Of a stretch of DNA of 64,000 bases, positions 35,254-46,406 are shown one piece after another. The DNA is taken from the NCBI GenBank assembly GCA_019426215.1, contig CM033401.1, forward strand, positions 10,173,134 through 10,237,133, written 5' to 3'. A model generated the notes under the pieces. That model was not told where the DNA came from. It did no database searches and worked only from the letters and a program-made list of their open reading frames with translations. Both the position numbers and the translations under genes were made by a program. Source of the stretch: Buddleja alternifolia. Its lineage: Eukaryota; Streptophyta; Magnoliopsida; Lamiales; Scrophulariaceae. The stretch's first letter is position 1. Each line of letters starts with the position of its first letter.

Positions 35254-36938
35254 TGATAGTCCCAAGTGGTACACGAAAGGGTCTAAAAAGGGGGGGGGGT
35301 GAATAGACAAATATATTCGGACGCTTGATATGTAATTGCTTGACTAAGCGTTTACTTGAAAACTGGTTTGATAAAGTTAACTTAGACTTAGCTATTTCAA
35401 CTATTACCAAAGTAGGGTAATGTTTCAATCGCTTAATCAGGGTTAGCACAGCGGAAGTATTTTATAAGTCTTCTCTTTGAAAATGTTTAGCGTCTCAAAG
35501 TTTTTCTTTAGTTGCTTTTCTTTTAAATCGTTTTGAACGCTTAAAGTGCTCAGCGCTTTGTCGAGCGCTTAAGCCTATTTTGAAAGCTTAGCGTTCTCTT
35601 TTTCACCGAGATAGTCTCTTAACTATTTTAAAGCCTTTTTCAAGATAATATGCAAATGTAAATCAAAGTATTAAAACAGTAAAGTGACACAAGATATTTG
35701 TAAGGTTCACTAGGTGGTGTAATCCCAGCTACGTCCTTCTCCTTGAACACTTGGAGAAATTCCACTAGATTGATTATCGAAGAGTCACACAGAGACTTCT
35801 ACAAAGTAGGGACAAAGGAAGAGATGGATATGGATGACTTGAGCTCATTGGTCACACAGATTTCTACTACAAGCCACTTCAATCCTCTGCTTCTGGAAAG
35901 ACGATCTCGAGTTCCTTGATCACACAGATTTCAGTTCCAATAAAGATCTTCTCCAAGATGGCCTTGAGCTCCTTGATCACACAGACTTCAGCTCCAATAA
36001 AGACCTTTCTTCAACAAGCTTCTCTTACTCAAAAATACTGCTTGTGGAAGTCAACAATCTTTCTCACTCAGATGAAAGGTGTTGAGGGTTTATTGTAACA
36101 AGTTTGTTTAATGTTGGAAAGTTCAAACAACTTGGGATATCTCAATAATAGTGTAGAGTTCTTCTTGGAAGATGTTTGAGATATCGGGTAACTGTCTGAA
36201 ATGTATTTGAGAAGCTTGAAGGATTTTGGCTGTGGGGTTTGCAAGCTTTTCTCTCAAATTATTTCTCAGCTCTCTTTCACATTTACGTCTTTCAAGCACA
36301 TGTATTCGCACCCTTAGAGATAGCTGAAGGGAACTATTTATAGAGTTTCTCGGGATTTGTCTGTTGGACACAAGTCAAGCGCGTGTACCTCACGCAGAGC
36401 TTCAAATAGTCCCTTTTCTAACATTCCTTAATTTCTGATGATTCCGATTGGACAGGAGCAGGTTTGAACTTGGAATACTGACAGTCTAGTCAAAAGGTGG
36501 CTTGTCCACAAGTCAGAATGTCTTGTCACATTTAATACACTTTGAATTTGTTTCCGTTGGAAATAAATGACCGTTGATAGCTTGAGGATATATTTCAGGT
36601 GAATCGCGTAAGTATACTTTGAGCGCTTGATTCATAACTCCTGAAATAGACTCTTAAGCGTTCAACAGACGCTTAAGACTAATCTTCATCTTCACTTGAC
36701 TTCAGACGCTGATCTTCAACTTCATCTCTAACAGACTCACCTAGAAATTCAATTAGCGACTCTGTATCTAATACTTAGTCTAAAATCTACAAAGATAAAA
36801 ATTACAAGCCTAACAAACTAATACACTTTCAAACGCTTATACAGATATTCTATGAAAGTATAAACTTACATTCTTTTCGGGTCTAACATGAATTCCTATC
36901 TTGTCATCATAAAAACCACTAACATGAAATTCCTAACA
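35254..36938 (-). mobile_element. Solo LTR (family S), with 5-bp target duplication
   Basis: The 1685-bp block starts TGATAGTCCC and ends ATTCCTAACA, flanked by GCTAC at 35249-35253 and 36939-36943. It is the inverse of 43788-45490 over its whole length, for example ACGAAAGGGTCTA...GGGGGGG...TGAATAGAC at this left end against the right end of the other copy. It has no primer site, polypurine tract or coding domains. A solo LTR left by recombination between the two LTRs of an element is the simplest explanation. The start TGTT of the family has become TGAT here. Confidence 0.85.
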
Positions 36939-36943
36939 GCTAC

Positions 36944-37934
36944 CCTAATGGGTCGAATTAGGCTTAAGTTTCTCAAGGTCTTGTAAAAGGTATCAATGAG
37001 CTTTATCAAGCAAAATGTAAAATGAGTTCTAACTTCAGCTCAAACTCCAGATGATATCTAGGCTATAAATATTTATGTCTCTACCATTCAGAAAAATTCA
37101 AGAAGAATATTATCACTTCTGGGTTATGTAAATCTCATAAGGAAAAAGGATCAAGTATTTTGTTAAAATATTTCAAGTATGAGGATGCTCAAACTATAAT
37201 AGTCCAGAATATTTCAGTTTCTAACTCGAAGTTTATAAGATTAGTGTATTAGATTCTTGCTTACTATCTCCAAATAAGTAAATCATAATTTTACATCTCT
37301 TCTACTTGGAGAACATTTTCCAGAAACCACCATATATAAACATAGGTGAACAAATCTCTTGTAAAATTTGCGTAGTCCCTGAAGGCGTAGCATAAAAGAA
37401 AAAGCAAAAAAAATCAGCTTATAAATAATGCTCAACTTCAGCAATATTTAGGAGGATACAAACAGGGGAAAAAAGATCCAAATGGGAAAGAAGAATCAGA
37501 AATGAAAATGACCAAAATAAAGTTCCAAAACAAAATCATACAGACCACCTAATCTATGACTTCACTTCAATATTCTTTATGGACATAGTAATTATACACT
37601 TCCCACTCTTTTTCATTAAGTTACAGTATATTCAAGCAACCAAAGAAGTAAATTTATGCATGAAAGAAGAAAAGCTACTCATTAAGTAAGGTAAAGAGAT
37701 GAATATTTCCACCCTCATCTAGAAAAATCACATAAATCCATCAAAGCTCAAGTATCATAATGTAATGTGAAAACTCACTTTTCAGTCATGTTTATGTGTT
37801 CGTATGTGTAGTAATCAAAAGAAGAAATAATGTCGAATAACTACATACATGCAAGAGTATCTAGTTCATTAGGTATGCAACCAAAATTCTCAACCCTAGC
37901 AAATATACAGCCTGTAAAGAGGGTAAGATCCTAC
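36944..37934. other. A+T-rich, probably intron of the flanking unrecognised gene
   Basis: No further convincing exon was found. A possible acceptor (minus strand CCTTCAG at about 37380-37386) is followed by a short open reading but without supporting similarity. Confidence 0.3.
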
Positions 37935-38058
37935 CAGTTGGAGGTTTCATATGATCATCATCTGCTTGTCTCTTAACTTGGCTATAGACTTTTCTAAGGT
38001 TCTCGTCGATATACAGATCAGTCATGCCTTCTGGACAAAACTCAAGTATAATCAAAGC
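37935..38058 (-). CDS. Unrecognised gene, internal exon B
   Basis: A 124-bp exon candidate with acceptor TTTTTCTAG|GC and donor CTG|GTAGGA. In the frame set by exon A it reads ALIILEFCPEGMTDLYIDEN, then LRKVYSQVKRQADDDHMKPP and T, with no stops. The composition is that of a normal soluble protein. I do not recognise the family. The gene's start and end were not found; the solo LTR at 35.25 kb lies about 1 kb downstream and may sit in an intron or have cut the gene. Confidence 0.5.
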
Positions 38059-38328
38059 CTAGAAAAATGAAAATTCTCTTCGTTAGTATGCTTCATTGAG
38101 ATAGTATGCCGTATAGGTAAGGAATATGTTAGTAGCCATTCAGCCGAAATAATTTTTTTGGCAAATATAATATGAGAAACAATTTTGTCCCATAAATTCA
38201 GGGGTAAGGTTCTATATTCAATCCCGGAGATAAAAATCAAAACTTAAGGAACATATGTTATAGTTAATGGAATTTATGAAAGAGTACACGATTATTTAAT
38301 CAAATCACAAAATCTAAGTACAGATTTT

Positions 38329-38590
38329 TGGGAGAAAATAATGAAAAACAAAACTCACCGTTAGTTGCAACAAAGATTCGTCGGATTCATCCGCATTACT
38401 GGTAGGAGATGGAAATCCTGAAAATTCAACCTAAGTGTTTTGTGAATCTAAGTGCAGATTTTCGGGAGAAAATAATGAAAAGCAAAACTCACCGTTAGTT
38501 GTAACAAAGATTCATCGGATTCATCCGCAATACTGGTAGGAGATGGAAATCCTAAAATTCAACCTAAGCGTTTTGTGAATTCTGCATAAG
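38329..38590 (-). repeat. 134-bp tandem duplication including exon A and its splice sites
   Basis: The blocks from about 38317 and 38450 share AATCTAAGTrCAGATTTT, GGGAGAAAATAATGAAAA, the exon, ATTCAACCTAAG(T/C)G and TTTTGTGAAT. In the second copy (exon about 38493-38551) the donor GTGAGT is kept, the acceptor becomes ATTTTAG|GA and the peptide has one change visible (Asn-Ala-Asp to Ser-Ile-Ala-type region). The duplicate therefore remains spliceable. Confidence 0.7.
38359..38417 (-). CDS. Unrecognised gene, internal exon A
   Basis: A 59-bp exon candidate, acceptor AATTTTCAG|GA and donor ACG|GTGAGT, encoding FPSPTSNADESDESLLQLT. It splices in frame to exon B. An almost identical second copy lies 134 bp upstream, see the next entry. 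The acidic/serine-rich content is not diagnostic. Confidence 0.5.
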
Positions 38591-38744
38591 GTAGACTTGA
38601 CTTTTCTTATCCGATGAAGAAGACTGTATTTAAGATTGCGAAGAGTTGGAATGTGGGAGGTAGTTTCGAATCTCCACGTAAAGTTAGGAACAAATTTTAA
38701 TTAAAGTTTTAAATTTGAAATTTGAAAAAAATTAACTACCCAGA

Positions 38745-38800
38745 TTGGGGATAATAGAGGGAGTTGTGGGAGTAGTGGGAAGTTGGTTTTGGGGGAGGTT
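38745..38800 (+). other. G-rich tract, possible G-quadruplex
   Basis: Five runs of three to five G (GGGG, GGG, GGG, GGG, GGGGG) are separated by 6-11 bases within about 55 bases, in otherwise A+T-rich DNA. It could be upstream or 5' of the unrecognised minus-strand gene. The long open frame starting here (to 39083) has no ATG start or recognisable content. Confidence 0.4.
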
Positions 38801-39083
38801 GGTTGATCATATCATCAGAGGGAAAGATATTAGGGAAGGATATATTAATAACATTAAAATTCATTTAGCAACAATAAAATTAATTCAAAATTACCAAAAA
38901 TTAGGATTTGAGTTTTCATTGGTCAAAATCGGTCAATCACGTCCTTCCTATATATATGTTAATAGATACTTACATTCTTCTGTTATCATGGATTCATGGA
39001 ATTATCTTCATCGTCCCTTAATTTTCTTTTTCTATTTCACTAAGTTTTCTTTTTGTTTTTACCCCTCCCTTTTCGGCACATGA

Positions 39084-39223
39084 GATCTTCTATTGTAAAA
39101 TGGTGTTGCATCTTGTGTTGCATATTATGCTTGCCCAACAAGTATATTTAATCCATATTAAATTTATATTCAAGAAAACATTTTTTTACACATGTCATTC
39201 ACATGTAAAGTGCAATAGAAGAT
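39084..39223. mobile_element. MITE, family M1, third copy
   Basis: Ends AGATCTTCTATTG and CAATAGAAGATCT are exact inverse complements. The interior repeats the CAAGTATATTTAATCCAT and TTTACACATGTCATTCACATG core of the other copies. No clear target duplication. Confidence 0.7.
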
Positions 39224-39975
39224 CTGAACTGTCGTTTTGGTTTTCTTCTTCACAACTTTCCATGTTCGACCCCTCCCCTAACTATTCCGACCACCACACT
39301 ACAGCCATGTCCACCCAGCCCAACATTTTGCACCAAAAAAATAGCATGCTCCTTACCTGACAATTTTATTTCTTAGTATGTATAATAATTTAGGAAAATT
39401 TGTGTTTTATTTTGCTCAAATTTACAAGTTCTCTTTGTCATCCTCAAGCCTTGTGTAGATAACTTTTCATGAACAATTATTGATGTGAAAAAACCCTCTT
39501 TTTTTTTTTAAAGAAAGATTATATTAATAAAACTAGAGGTCCACAAACACAAAATAATCACAGTACATCAAGTCTCTGATACTGAGAATTGAAGGCAAAA
39601 ATAACATTAATGAAGTTCAAATTCAAGTCTACGGATCCCGACCAGTTAACATGGTGAGCCCAAAAGGTTAAAGCTTGAGCCATTGCATTGAAGGAGATTC
39701 GGATTCGACAAATGTTCCAGAAAGGCCTTTGTATGAACTATGTGGACCTCAAAAAATTCGATCGAGAAATATGTTGGTTTCTAAAATTAATATATAAGTA
39801 AATAATATTCTTATATATTTGTTGTCAAAGTATATATAAAAGATACTAAGAGTTTGTTTGAATTAATTTACTTTGTGACAACTCATTAGTTGAGTTTTGT
39901 CAAACATTAATATCATGTGTTGTCACCATATTAATTGATTAATTGATTAATTGTAGTGCTAAAAGTATTGGTAAT
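39224..39975. other. Intergenic, nothing recognised
   Basis: No gene or repeat with a partner in the window was seen. Confidence 0.4.
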
Positions 39976-39977
39976 TA

Positions 39978-40315
39978 CTCCTTCCGTCCCAAGAAGGATG
40001 TCTAGTATTCAACTTTTGTCCGACTCAAAATATTTGGCTGTTGCTATAGCGATAGAATTCTATTGTCTACTCTAACTATATTTCCCTTCATTTTAATTTA
40101 GCAGTATATAATTAATTCATTTTTATTATAAAACTGCAATCATATTTAAGGAAAGAAAGTTCAATATATGGACAAATAATTATAAATTAAATTAAAATCA
40201 TGATATGTTTTAGAACATAATATGTTTTATGGAAAAGGTTATTTTGGTAAACAACGGACTTATTGTAAATTCCTAACAAAAGTCAAAGGAGACATCATTT
40301 TTGGGACGATGGAAG
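39978..40315. mobile_element. Stowaway-like MITE (Tc1/mariner)
   Basis: The ends CTCCTTCCGTCCC and GGGACGATGGAAG are inverse complements with two mismatches, followed internally by AAGAAGGATGTC and the inverse GACATCATTTTT, as in Stowaway elements. It is flanked by TA on both sides (39976-39977, 40316-40317). Confidence 0.8.
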
Positions 40316-40329
40316 TATTTTTTTGATTA

Positions 40330-40755
40330 GGATAAAAAGTATTTTTGACCCCAACCCATGTTGGCCGGAGAATTTTGGTGCACAATCTATTAACTTTTAC
40401 ACCCGAGTACCCAACCTTTGTAAATTGTGACAAGTAAGTTCATCAAAGGATTACTTTGACTTAAATTGTGCACCCGACTACCTATACATGGCTTGATATG
40501 TGCACTTGCACCCCATCCTATGTTATTTTGTGCACCCGACTACCTATACATTGTATGACATGTGCACTTTGATACACAATTTAAGTCATGCCTAAAGCAC
40601 GTGTAGATATTTGTGGAGGAAATATTCCAAATTATTCCTCCGATGGACTTGCTAGTCACAATTTACAAAGGTTGAATACCTGAGTATAAAAATTAATAGT
40701 GTAGCAAAATGCTCCGACCTACATAGGCTGGGGTCGAAAATATTTTTTTTTACCC
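40330..40755. mobile_element. Mutator-type MITE with long terminal inverted repeats
   Basis: The 426-bp block has inverted repeats of about 125 bp: GGATAAAAAGTATTTTTGAC... at the left and the inverse of GGGTAAAAAAAAATATTTTCGAC... at the right, including an exact shared AACCTTTGTAAATTGTGAC. The flanking 9-mers TTTTGATTA and TTTCAATTA match at seven of nine bases, a decayed 9-bp duplication. An internal direct repeat, TGTGCACCCGACTACCTATACAT, occurs twice at about 40466 and 40535. Confidence 0.75.
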
Positions 40756-41071
40756 TTTCAATTAACTAATCTTGATGTATTAGGTAAATTTTAACTAATG
40801 TATATAAGAAAAAAATTGGGAAAAAGAAAAAAATATGATAAAATGACAAAAAATAAAAGAAAAGTAATGATTAAGGGTAATGAAGATAATTCATACAATA
40901 GAAAGGGAAATGTGTATCTAATAAGTTGTTTAATAGTTGGCATGTATATAGTTGAGGAAGGTATTCAATATGAGTAGTCTAGTTTAGCGAATCAAAGTGT
41001 ATTTTACTTCATTTCTATTTTTATTTACTAATTTAAGCTCAAAATTGCATAATTGTTAAGTATCTTGTAAC

Positions 41072-41492
41072 TAGGGGTGTTCACCGAGCCGAGCCGGCTC
41101 GCGAGCTTGGCGAGCCGGCTCGAAAAAAACTCGGCTCGAGCTCGAGATTTTTCGAGCTCGAGCCGAGCCTCACGAGCTCGAGCTTTTTTATAGGTGTTCG
41201 GGAGCTCGCGAGCCGGCTCGCGAGCTCCCTTTATATATATATTTTTTAATTAATATATTTTAATATATATATATATATTATAATATAATATTTATATAAT
41301 AATATAATTTATTAAAAATAAAAATATATATGTTTAGCTCGAGCTCAGTGGAAATAATCGAGCTCGAGCTCATGCTATACGGCTCGATCGAGCTCGAGCT
41401 CGAGCTCGAGCCCGAACACAAATAATCGAGCTCGAGCTCGAGCCTGGAAAAATGACCAAGCTCGGCTCGAGTTCGGCTCGTAAACACCCCTA
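41072..41492. mobile_element. hAT-type MITE built of GAGCTCGAGC repeats
   Basis: The 421-bp element has ends TAGGGGTGTTCAC and GTAAACACCCCTA (inverse, one mismatch) and identical 8-bp flanks CTTGTAAC at 41064-41071 and 41493-41500. Its two G+C-rich halves consist almost entirely of self-complementary CGAGCT/GAGCTC words, separated by about 110 bp of A+T, so it can fold into many alternative structures. Confidence 0.9.
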
Positions 41493-43787
41493 CTTGTAAC
41501 CCGTGTTATATACGTCAATATTACTTTAAATATAGGTTAGAAAAAGTGATATCATTTTGCTTAGAACTGAATAAAATATAATTTTATTTTAAAATAAAAT
41601 TGAAAATTCTCTTCACAAACATCGAGGAACGTCATAATTACAAAGAATAATAAAGCTAATTCGGGATAACGATTGGTTAAAAAATTAAATCACATAGGCA
41701 TAATCTCAATATTTTAACAAAATTTTCTGAGTTTAAATATTTGTACCATCATCAAGCAATTAATATATTGCAAGAAGATCTAAAATGCTCAAATTTATGA
41801 ATAGTTAGAAAATATAATTATAATTCTTAAAGTAAAATACGTCAATTCTTGTTTTATCGAAAAGGTGAAGCCTGCAAAATGCAAAAAAAAATAAAAAATG
41901 TCAAATTAAATATATAACTGACATGACTTAGCAAAATAATTTGTTCACAATGAGGACAAGAATTTGTTACAACAGTGAGGTAAGAAAATAAAAATAAAAA
42001 GATAACAATATTACTTATCATTAGGCACGTAGACAGTGTAATCCCTTTAGAAGACATAATCATTCTTCTTCAAACCAATCCATAGCTAAAATAAAATTTA
42101 TCATACAACAAACATTTGACTGTGCAAAGTTTGGTGGTATAGAAACGATGTAAATGTTAGAGTAGGTGTCCGACTGCCCAATTATTTGTAATAAAGACTA
42201 CTCCATGGAACGATCTTATTCATTAAATAATGTCATGTTTGTTTATGGCATTCTTTAATCTTAAATGTTTATTACTTGTTTAGAATAAACTCCCTTGTTT
42301 ATTCTTAAATATTTATTACTTGTTTATAGCATCGTTGTGTTCATCGGGTATGAGTTGTTGTTAATCCTGGTTCATGTGCAGCGAAAATGAAAAATATATC
42401 CAGATTCACAATCGGATCACTTTTGGGTTTTAATGATGAAATTAAATTTCCTCTAATTACTAGCCTTTTGATTTGAATCCAATTTTTGATCTACAGGGTA
42501 GCAGCAACTGAATAACTCCTACATGTAGATATCACGCAGGAAGATGCTTGAAGAAAAATACTCCTCCTCTGGCTTCCTAGAGGCCGACATCTACTGAGTA
42601 GGGGGAGAGAGTTTTTTCTCTTGTTCTTTCTTTGTTGTCAAGTTAATTGTGACAGGTTTAGGTTTTTCAACTAGGTAGTTAGGTATATATAAGGAGTGAT
42701 AGGTTTGGAATTAATTAATTCGTTGAGCCCACCAAACTCCTCATCACACGCCTGACACATCCAATATTGGGCTAAATTGATTTTGAACTTAGTCCAATTA
42801 TTAATTAAATCCAACATATTTTAATCTAATTAAAATATGATAGTAATTAATAATCATCAAAATTAAATAATCTAATTATTAAATTAGAATTGGATGACCA
42901 TAATAAATACATCTAATTATTTATTATTAATTTATTTTTATTAATTTAATTAATCAAATAAATTAATTCGTTCATCAAATGACAAATTACCTAACTTATG
43001 TATTTGACAACGAAAGAATTTTCTTTGCTCAATTCCTTTATAGCGCGACTCTTATGTTCTTCTCAATTGGCATTGGGAGAAAATCAAGGATGTGAGTGTC
43101 ACCTAGCCTGTCTTGCGGACTCACATTGAAACCCAATTGAGATCAAGTCTAATAGATCATATATGAACCTTTAGGTCACAGACACCCTGTGAGTATAAGC
43201 CCTTCGTTGTAACATCCCGATCGAGTGAGAGTCATAGTATATGTCAAACTCATAGGACTTAATCTTGTGCCTAATAAATCATAGTAAGATGAAATTACTA
43301 AACTAGCCTTGTGTACCATACACAAGTTAGTTTTCATGGTTTGGCTAAAGACTTATAATTTTATTTACCTACGATTGCACAGGACGTTAACTCGTTTACT
43401 ACTTAAGACAGTGAATCCCATATTGGCAATCACCAAACAATTGCCACTTGTGCTTCTGAACCGCATTTCGAGGTTGATCCCACAAAAGGGTAAATTGGAT
43501 CTAACTACTTCAATAACTCATTTAGTGTCACAAGTCCAATCTTCGTGAATCCTCAGGTCTAAGGCTCACGCACACTACTATGACCAGTAATTCAGTCATT
43601 GACGATCACCGAGTAATTATCCATGTGATTGAATTACTGCGAGCCGTGTTTGAATATATCAATTGCATTGATATATCTATGACACAAGCTCCCACCATCT
43701 AAAGTAACCGACTGACACGCTTTGTCAAAGCTTGCGTCATTAAAGTCTGGTCATAATGTCCAATTAAGACTCTTCGACTTGTGAACT

Positions 43788-45490
43788 TGTTAGGAATTTC
43801 ATGTTAGATGTTTTGATGATGACAAGATAGGATTTTATGTTAGACCCCAAAAGAATGTAAGTTTGTACTTTCATAGAATATATGTATAAGCGTTTGAAAG
43901 TTTATTAGTTTGTTAGGCTTGTAATTTTTATCTTTATAGATTTTGGACTTAGTATTAGATGCCGAGTTGCTTATAGAATTCTGGGTGAGTCTATCAAAGA
44001 TGAAGTTGAAGATTCAAGCGTCTGAAGTCAAGTGAAGATGAAGATTTGTTCTTAGCGTCTGTCAAACGCTAAAGGACTATTTCAGGACTTATGAATCAAG
44101 CGCTCAAGTTACTCAAGCGTTCAACGAAGGGATTCACCTGAAATACTTTCTCAAGTCATCCAATCATCAACGGTCATTTATTTCCAACGGGAAATAAATT
44201 CAAAGTGCATTAAATGTAACAAGACAGCATGACTTGTGGACAAGCCACCTTTTGACTAGACTGTCAGCTTTTCAGAGTTCAAACCTGCTCCTGTCCAATC
44301 GGAACCAGTAGAAATTAAGGAATGTCAGAATAGGTACTATTTGAAGCTCTACGTGAGGTACACACTCCTAATTGTGTCCAATGGACAAATCCCGAGATTC
44401 TCTATAAATAGTATCCTCCAGCTATCTCTGTGTGAGTGAGAAAAAGACGTAAATGTGAAAGAGAGTTGAGAAATAATTTGAGAGAAAAGCTTGCAAACCC
44501 CATAGCCAAAATCCTTCAAGCTTTTCAAATACATTCCAGACAGTCACCCGATATCTCAAACATCTTCATAGAAGAACCCTACACTATTATTGAGATATCC
44601 CAAGTTGCTTGAACTTTCCAACATCAAACAAACCTGTTACAATAAACCCCCAACACCTTTCATCTGAGTGAGAAAGATTGTTGACTTCCACAAGCAGTAT
44701 TTTGGAGTAAGAGAAGCTTGTTGAAGAAGGTCTTTATTGGAGCTGAAGTCTGTGTGATCAAGGAGCTCGAGATCGTTTTTCCAGAAGCAGAGGATTAAAG
44801 TGGCTTGTAGCAGAAATCTGTGTGACCAAGGAGCTCAAGTCATCCATATCCATCTCTTCCTTTGTCCCTACTTTGTAGAAGTCTCTGTGTGACTCTTCGA
44901 GAATCAATTTAGTGGATTACCTCCAAGTGCATAGGAGAAGAAGGACGTAGCTGGGATTACACCACCCAGTGAACCTTACAAATTATTGTGTTATTTACTG
45001 TTTTATTTGCTTTATTCACAGTTGCACATTATACCTTGAAAAGGCATATAAAACAGACAAGCGTCTAATTTAAGTCAAAGAGAACGCTAAGCTTTCAAAT
45101 CAATCTTAAGCGCTTGACTAAGCGCTAAGCACTCTAAGCGTTCAAAACGTTTTAAAGAAAAGCAACTAAGGAAAACTTTGTGACGCTAAAACCTTTCAAA
45201 GAGAAGACTTGTAAAATCATTCCGCTGTGCTAACCCTGATTAAAGAATTGAACGCTTAAACCTATTTGGTTATAGTATTCAAATCTAAGTCTAAGTTAAC
45301 TTTATAAAAATAGTCTTCAAGTAGACGCTTAGCCAAGCGTCTACATATTCAAGTAAACGCTTAGTCAAGCGTTTACATTTTCAAGCGTCCAAACCATTTT
45401 AAGTACAAAAATCTTTGAAGTCGAAAAAGACTTCAGGGTCTATTCAACCCCCCCCTTCTAGACCCTTTCGTATGCCTCGTGGGACCAACA
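43788..45490 (+). mobile_element. Solo LTR (family S), with perfect 5-bp target duplication
   Basis: The 1703-bp insert starts TGTTAGGAATTTC and ends GGGACCAACA, flanked by GAACT at 43783-43787 and 45491-45495. The unoccupied site is visible in the other copia LTR near 52892. It is the inverse of 35254-36938. It has no coding domains, primer site or polypurine tract; the region GACCCTGAAGTC...GGGGGGG near one end is typical of some plant copia LTRs. Confidence 0.92.
45321..45376. repeat. Two perfect 10-bp hairpins with a compensated base-pair difference
   Basis: GTAGACGCTT-AGCC-AAGCGTCTAC (45321-45344) is followed 8 bases later by GTAAACGCTT-AGTC-AAGCGTTTAC (45353-45376). The stems differ at one pair, G-C against A-T, changed on both arms. 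A third related hairpin, AGCGCTT-GACT-AAGCGCT, lies near 45107-45126, and a partly decayed copy is found in the other solo LTR at 35329-35352. Confidence 0.85.
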
Positions 45491-45744
45491 GAACTTTAGT
45501 TTAATTAATCAAGGAACCGATACTTCTAATGTCGTTCTCCTTGAACCATGAGAAATAGAAGCTCCTTCTTGATTACTTGGAACTTATTTGTTCAATACTT
45601 ATATAAATGCCAACAAGATTGATATGAACAAAAAAATATCTTCGTTAAATTAATGAAAGTTTGTACAAAATAAAACTAAATGCCCTAATAATCTAATTCC
45701 TTTATGGCATGGAGGGCAAAATCCTAACAATATGCCACTTGCAC

Positions 45745-46017
45745 TCAATGCCAATTGCAATGGTATCTAATACCCATCTTCTCAAGATGTGGTTCTAGTA
45801 CCGTCTGTGATAGTGGCTTGGTCAGTGGGTCGGCAACTTCATTTGCTGAATCTATTCTATGCACGGCGATGTCGCCTCTTCCTACAATCTCTCTAATGAT
45901 GTGGTATCTCATCTCAATGTGTTTGAATTTATTGTGAGACCTGGGTTCCTTGGCTTGAGCGATGGCTCCATTGTTGTTACGGTAAAGTGGCAACATAAGC
46001 TCCATGCTAGGAACCAC
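45745..46017 (-). pseudogene. Copia RNase H domain, C-terminal end of pol
   Basis: The segment reads as the end of a copia RNase H: RNNNGAIAQAKEP (usually D/CDNxxAIxLAKNP), SHNKFKHIEMRYHIIRE with the His-Glu-containing block, and NEVADPLTKPLSQ. The first Asp of the CDN-type motif is Asn (YRNNNGAI), a lost metal ligand. Frame breaks separate it from the reverse transcriptase. Directly after it, AAGTGGCATAT on the minus strand is the decayed polypurine tract next to the 3' LTR. Confidence 0.85.
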
Positions 46018-46406
46018 TTGAAGTTCAGCTACAAACTTCTTTATTCAAACAGCCTCTTTAGCAGCCTTTGAGGCAGCCACGTACTCAGCTTCGGTGGTTG
46101 AATCAGCAGTTGTGCTTTTCTTGGAATTTTTTCAAGTCATTGCTCCACCATTTAAAGCAAATACAAGTCCCGAGGTGGATTTGCGATCATCGACGTCTGA
46201 CTGAAAATCGGAATCAGTATAGCCTTCCACCTTTAGTTCTCCATCTCCATATGTCAAACACATATCCTTAGTTCATCCCAAGTACTTAAGGATACATTTC
46301 ACAACAATCCAATGTTTTTCCCCTAGGTTAGCTTGAAACCTACTCACTACGCTCATAGCATAGGCAATGTCCGGTCTCATGCAAAACATGTCGTACATGA
46401 GACTTC

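Larger units (their letters stand above)
42356..45729 (-). repeat. 3' LTR of the copia element, split by a solo LTR
   Basis: Bases 42356-43787 and 45496-45729 align with 51469-53124 (about 1666 versus 1656 bp). Shared text includes TTCATG(C/T)GCAGCGRAAA, ACTCCTCATCACACGCCT and AGTAATCAAGGAACCGA-like blocks. The sequence between, 43788-45495, is a nested insertion plus its target duplication. Confidence 0.9.

Noticed and set aside
35138..35449. 103-residue minus-strand open frame
   Set aside because: Crosses the boundary of the solo LTR at 35254, so it is a chance frame.
38745..39083. 112-residue open frame starting in a G-rich tract
   Set aside because: The first codon is not ATG, content is not protein-like after residue 30, and part overlaps a MITE border region.
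39600..39720. LINE or tRNA-related piece with a GATTCGGATTCGA word
   Set aside because: One short B-box-like word without an A box, poly-A or coding remnant is not enough.
43309..43548. 79-residue open frame and its counterpart at 52413-52652
   Set aside because: Both are the same position in the two copia LTRs and have no protein features.
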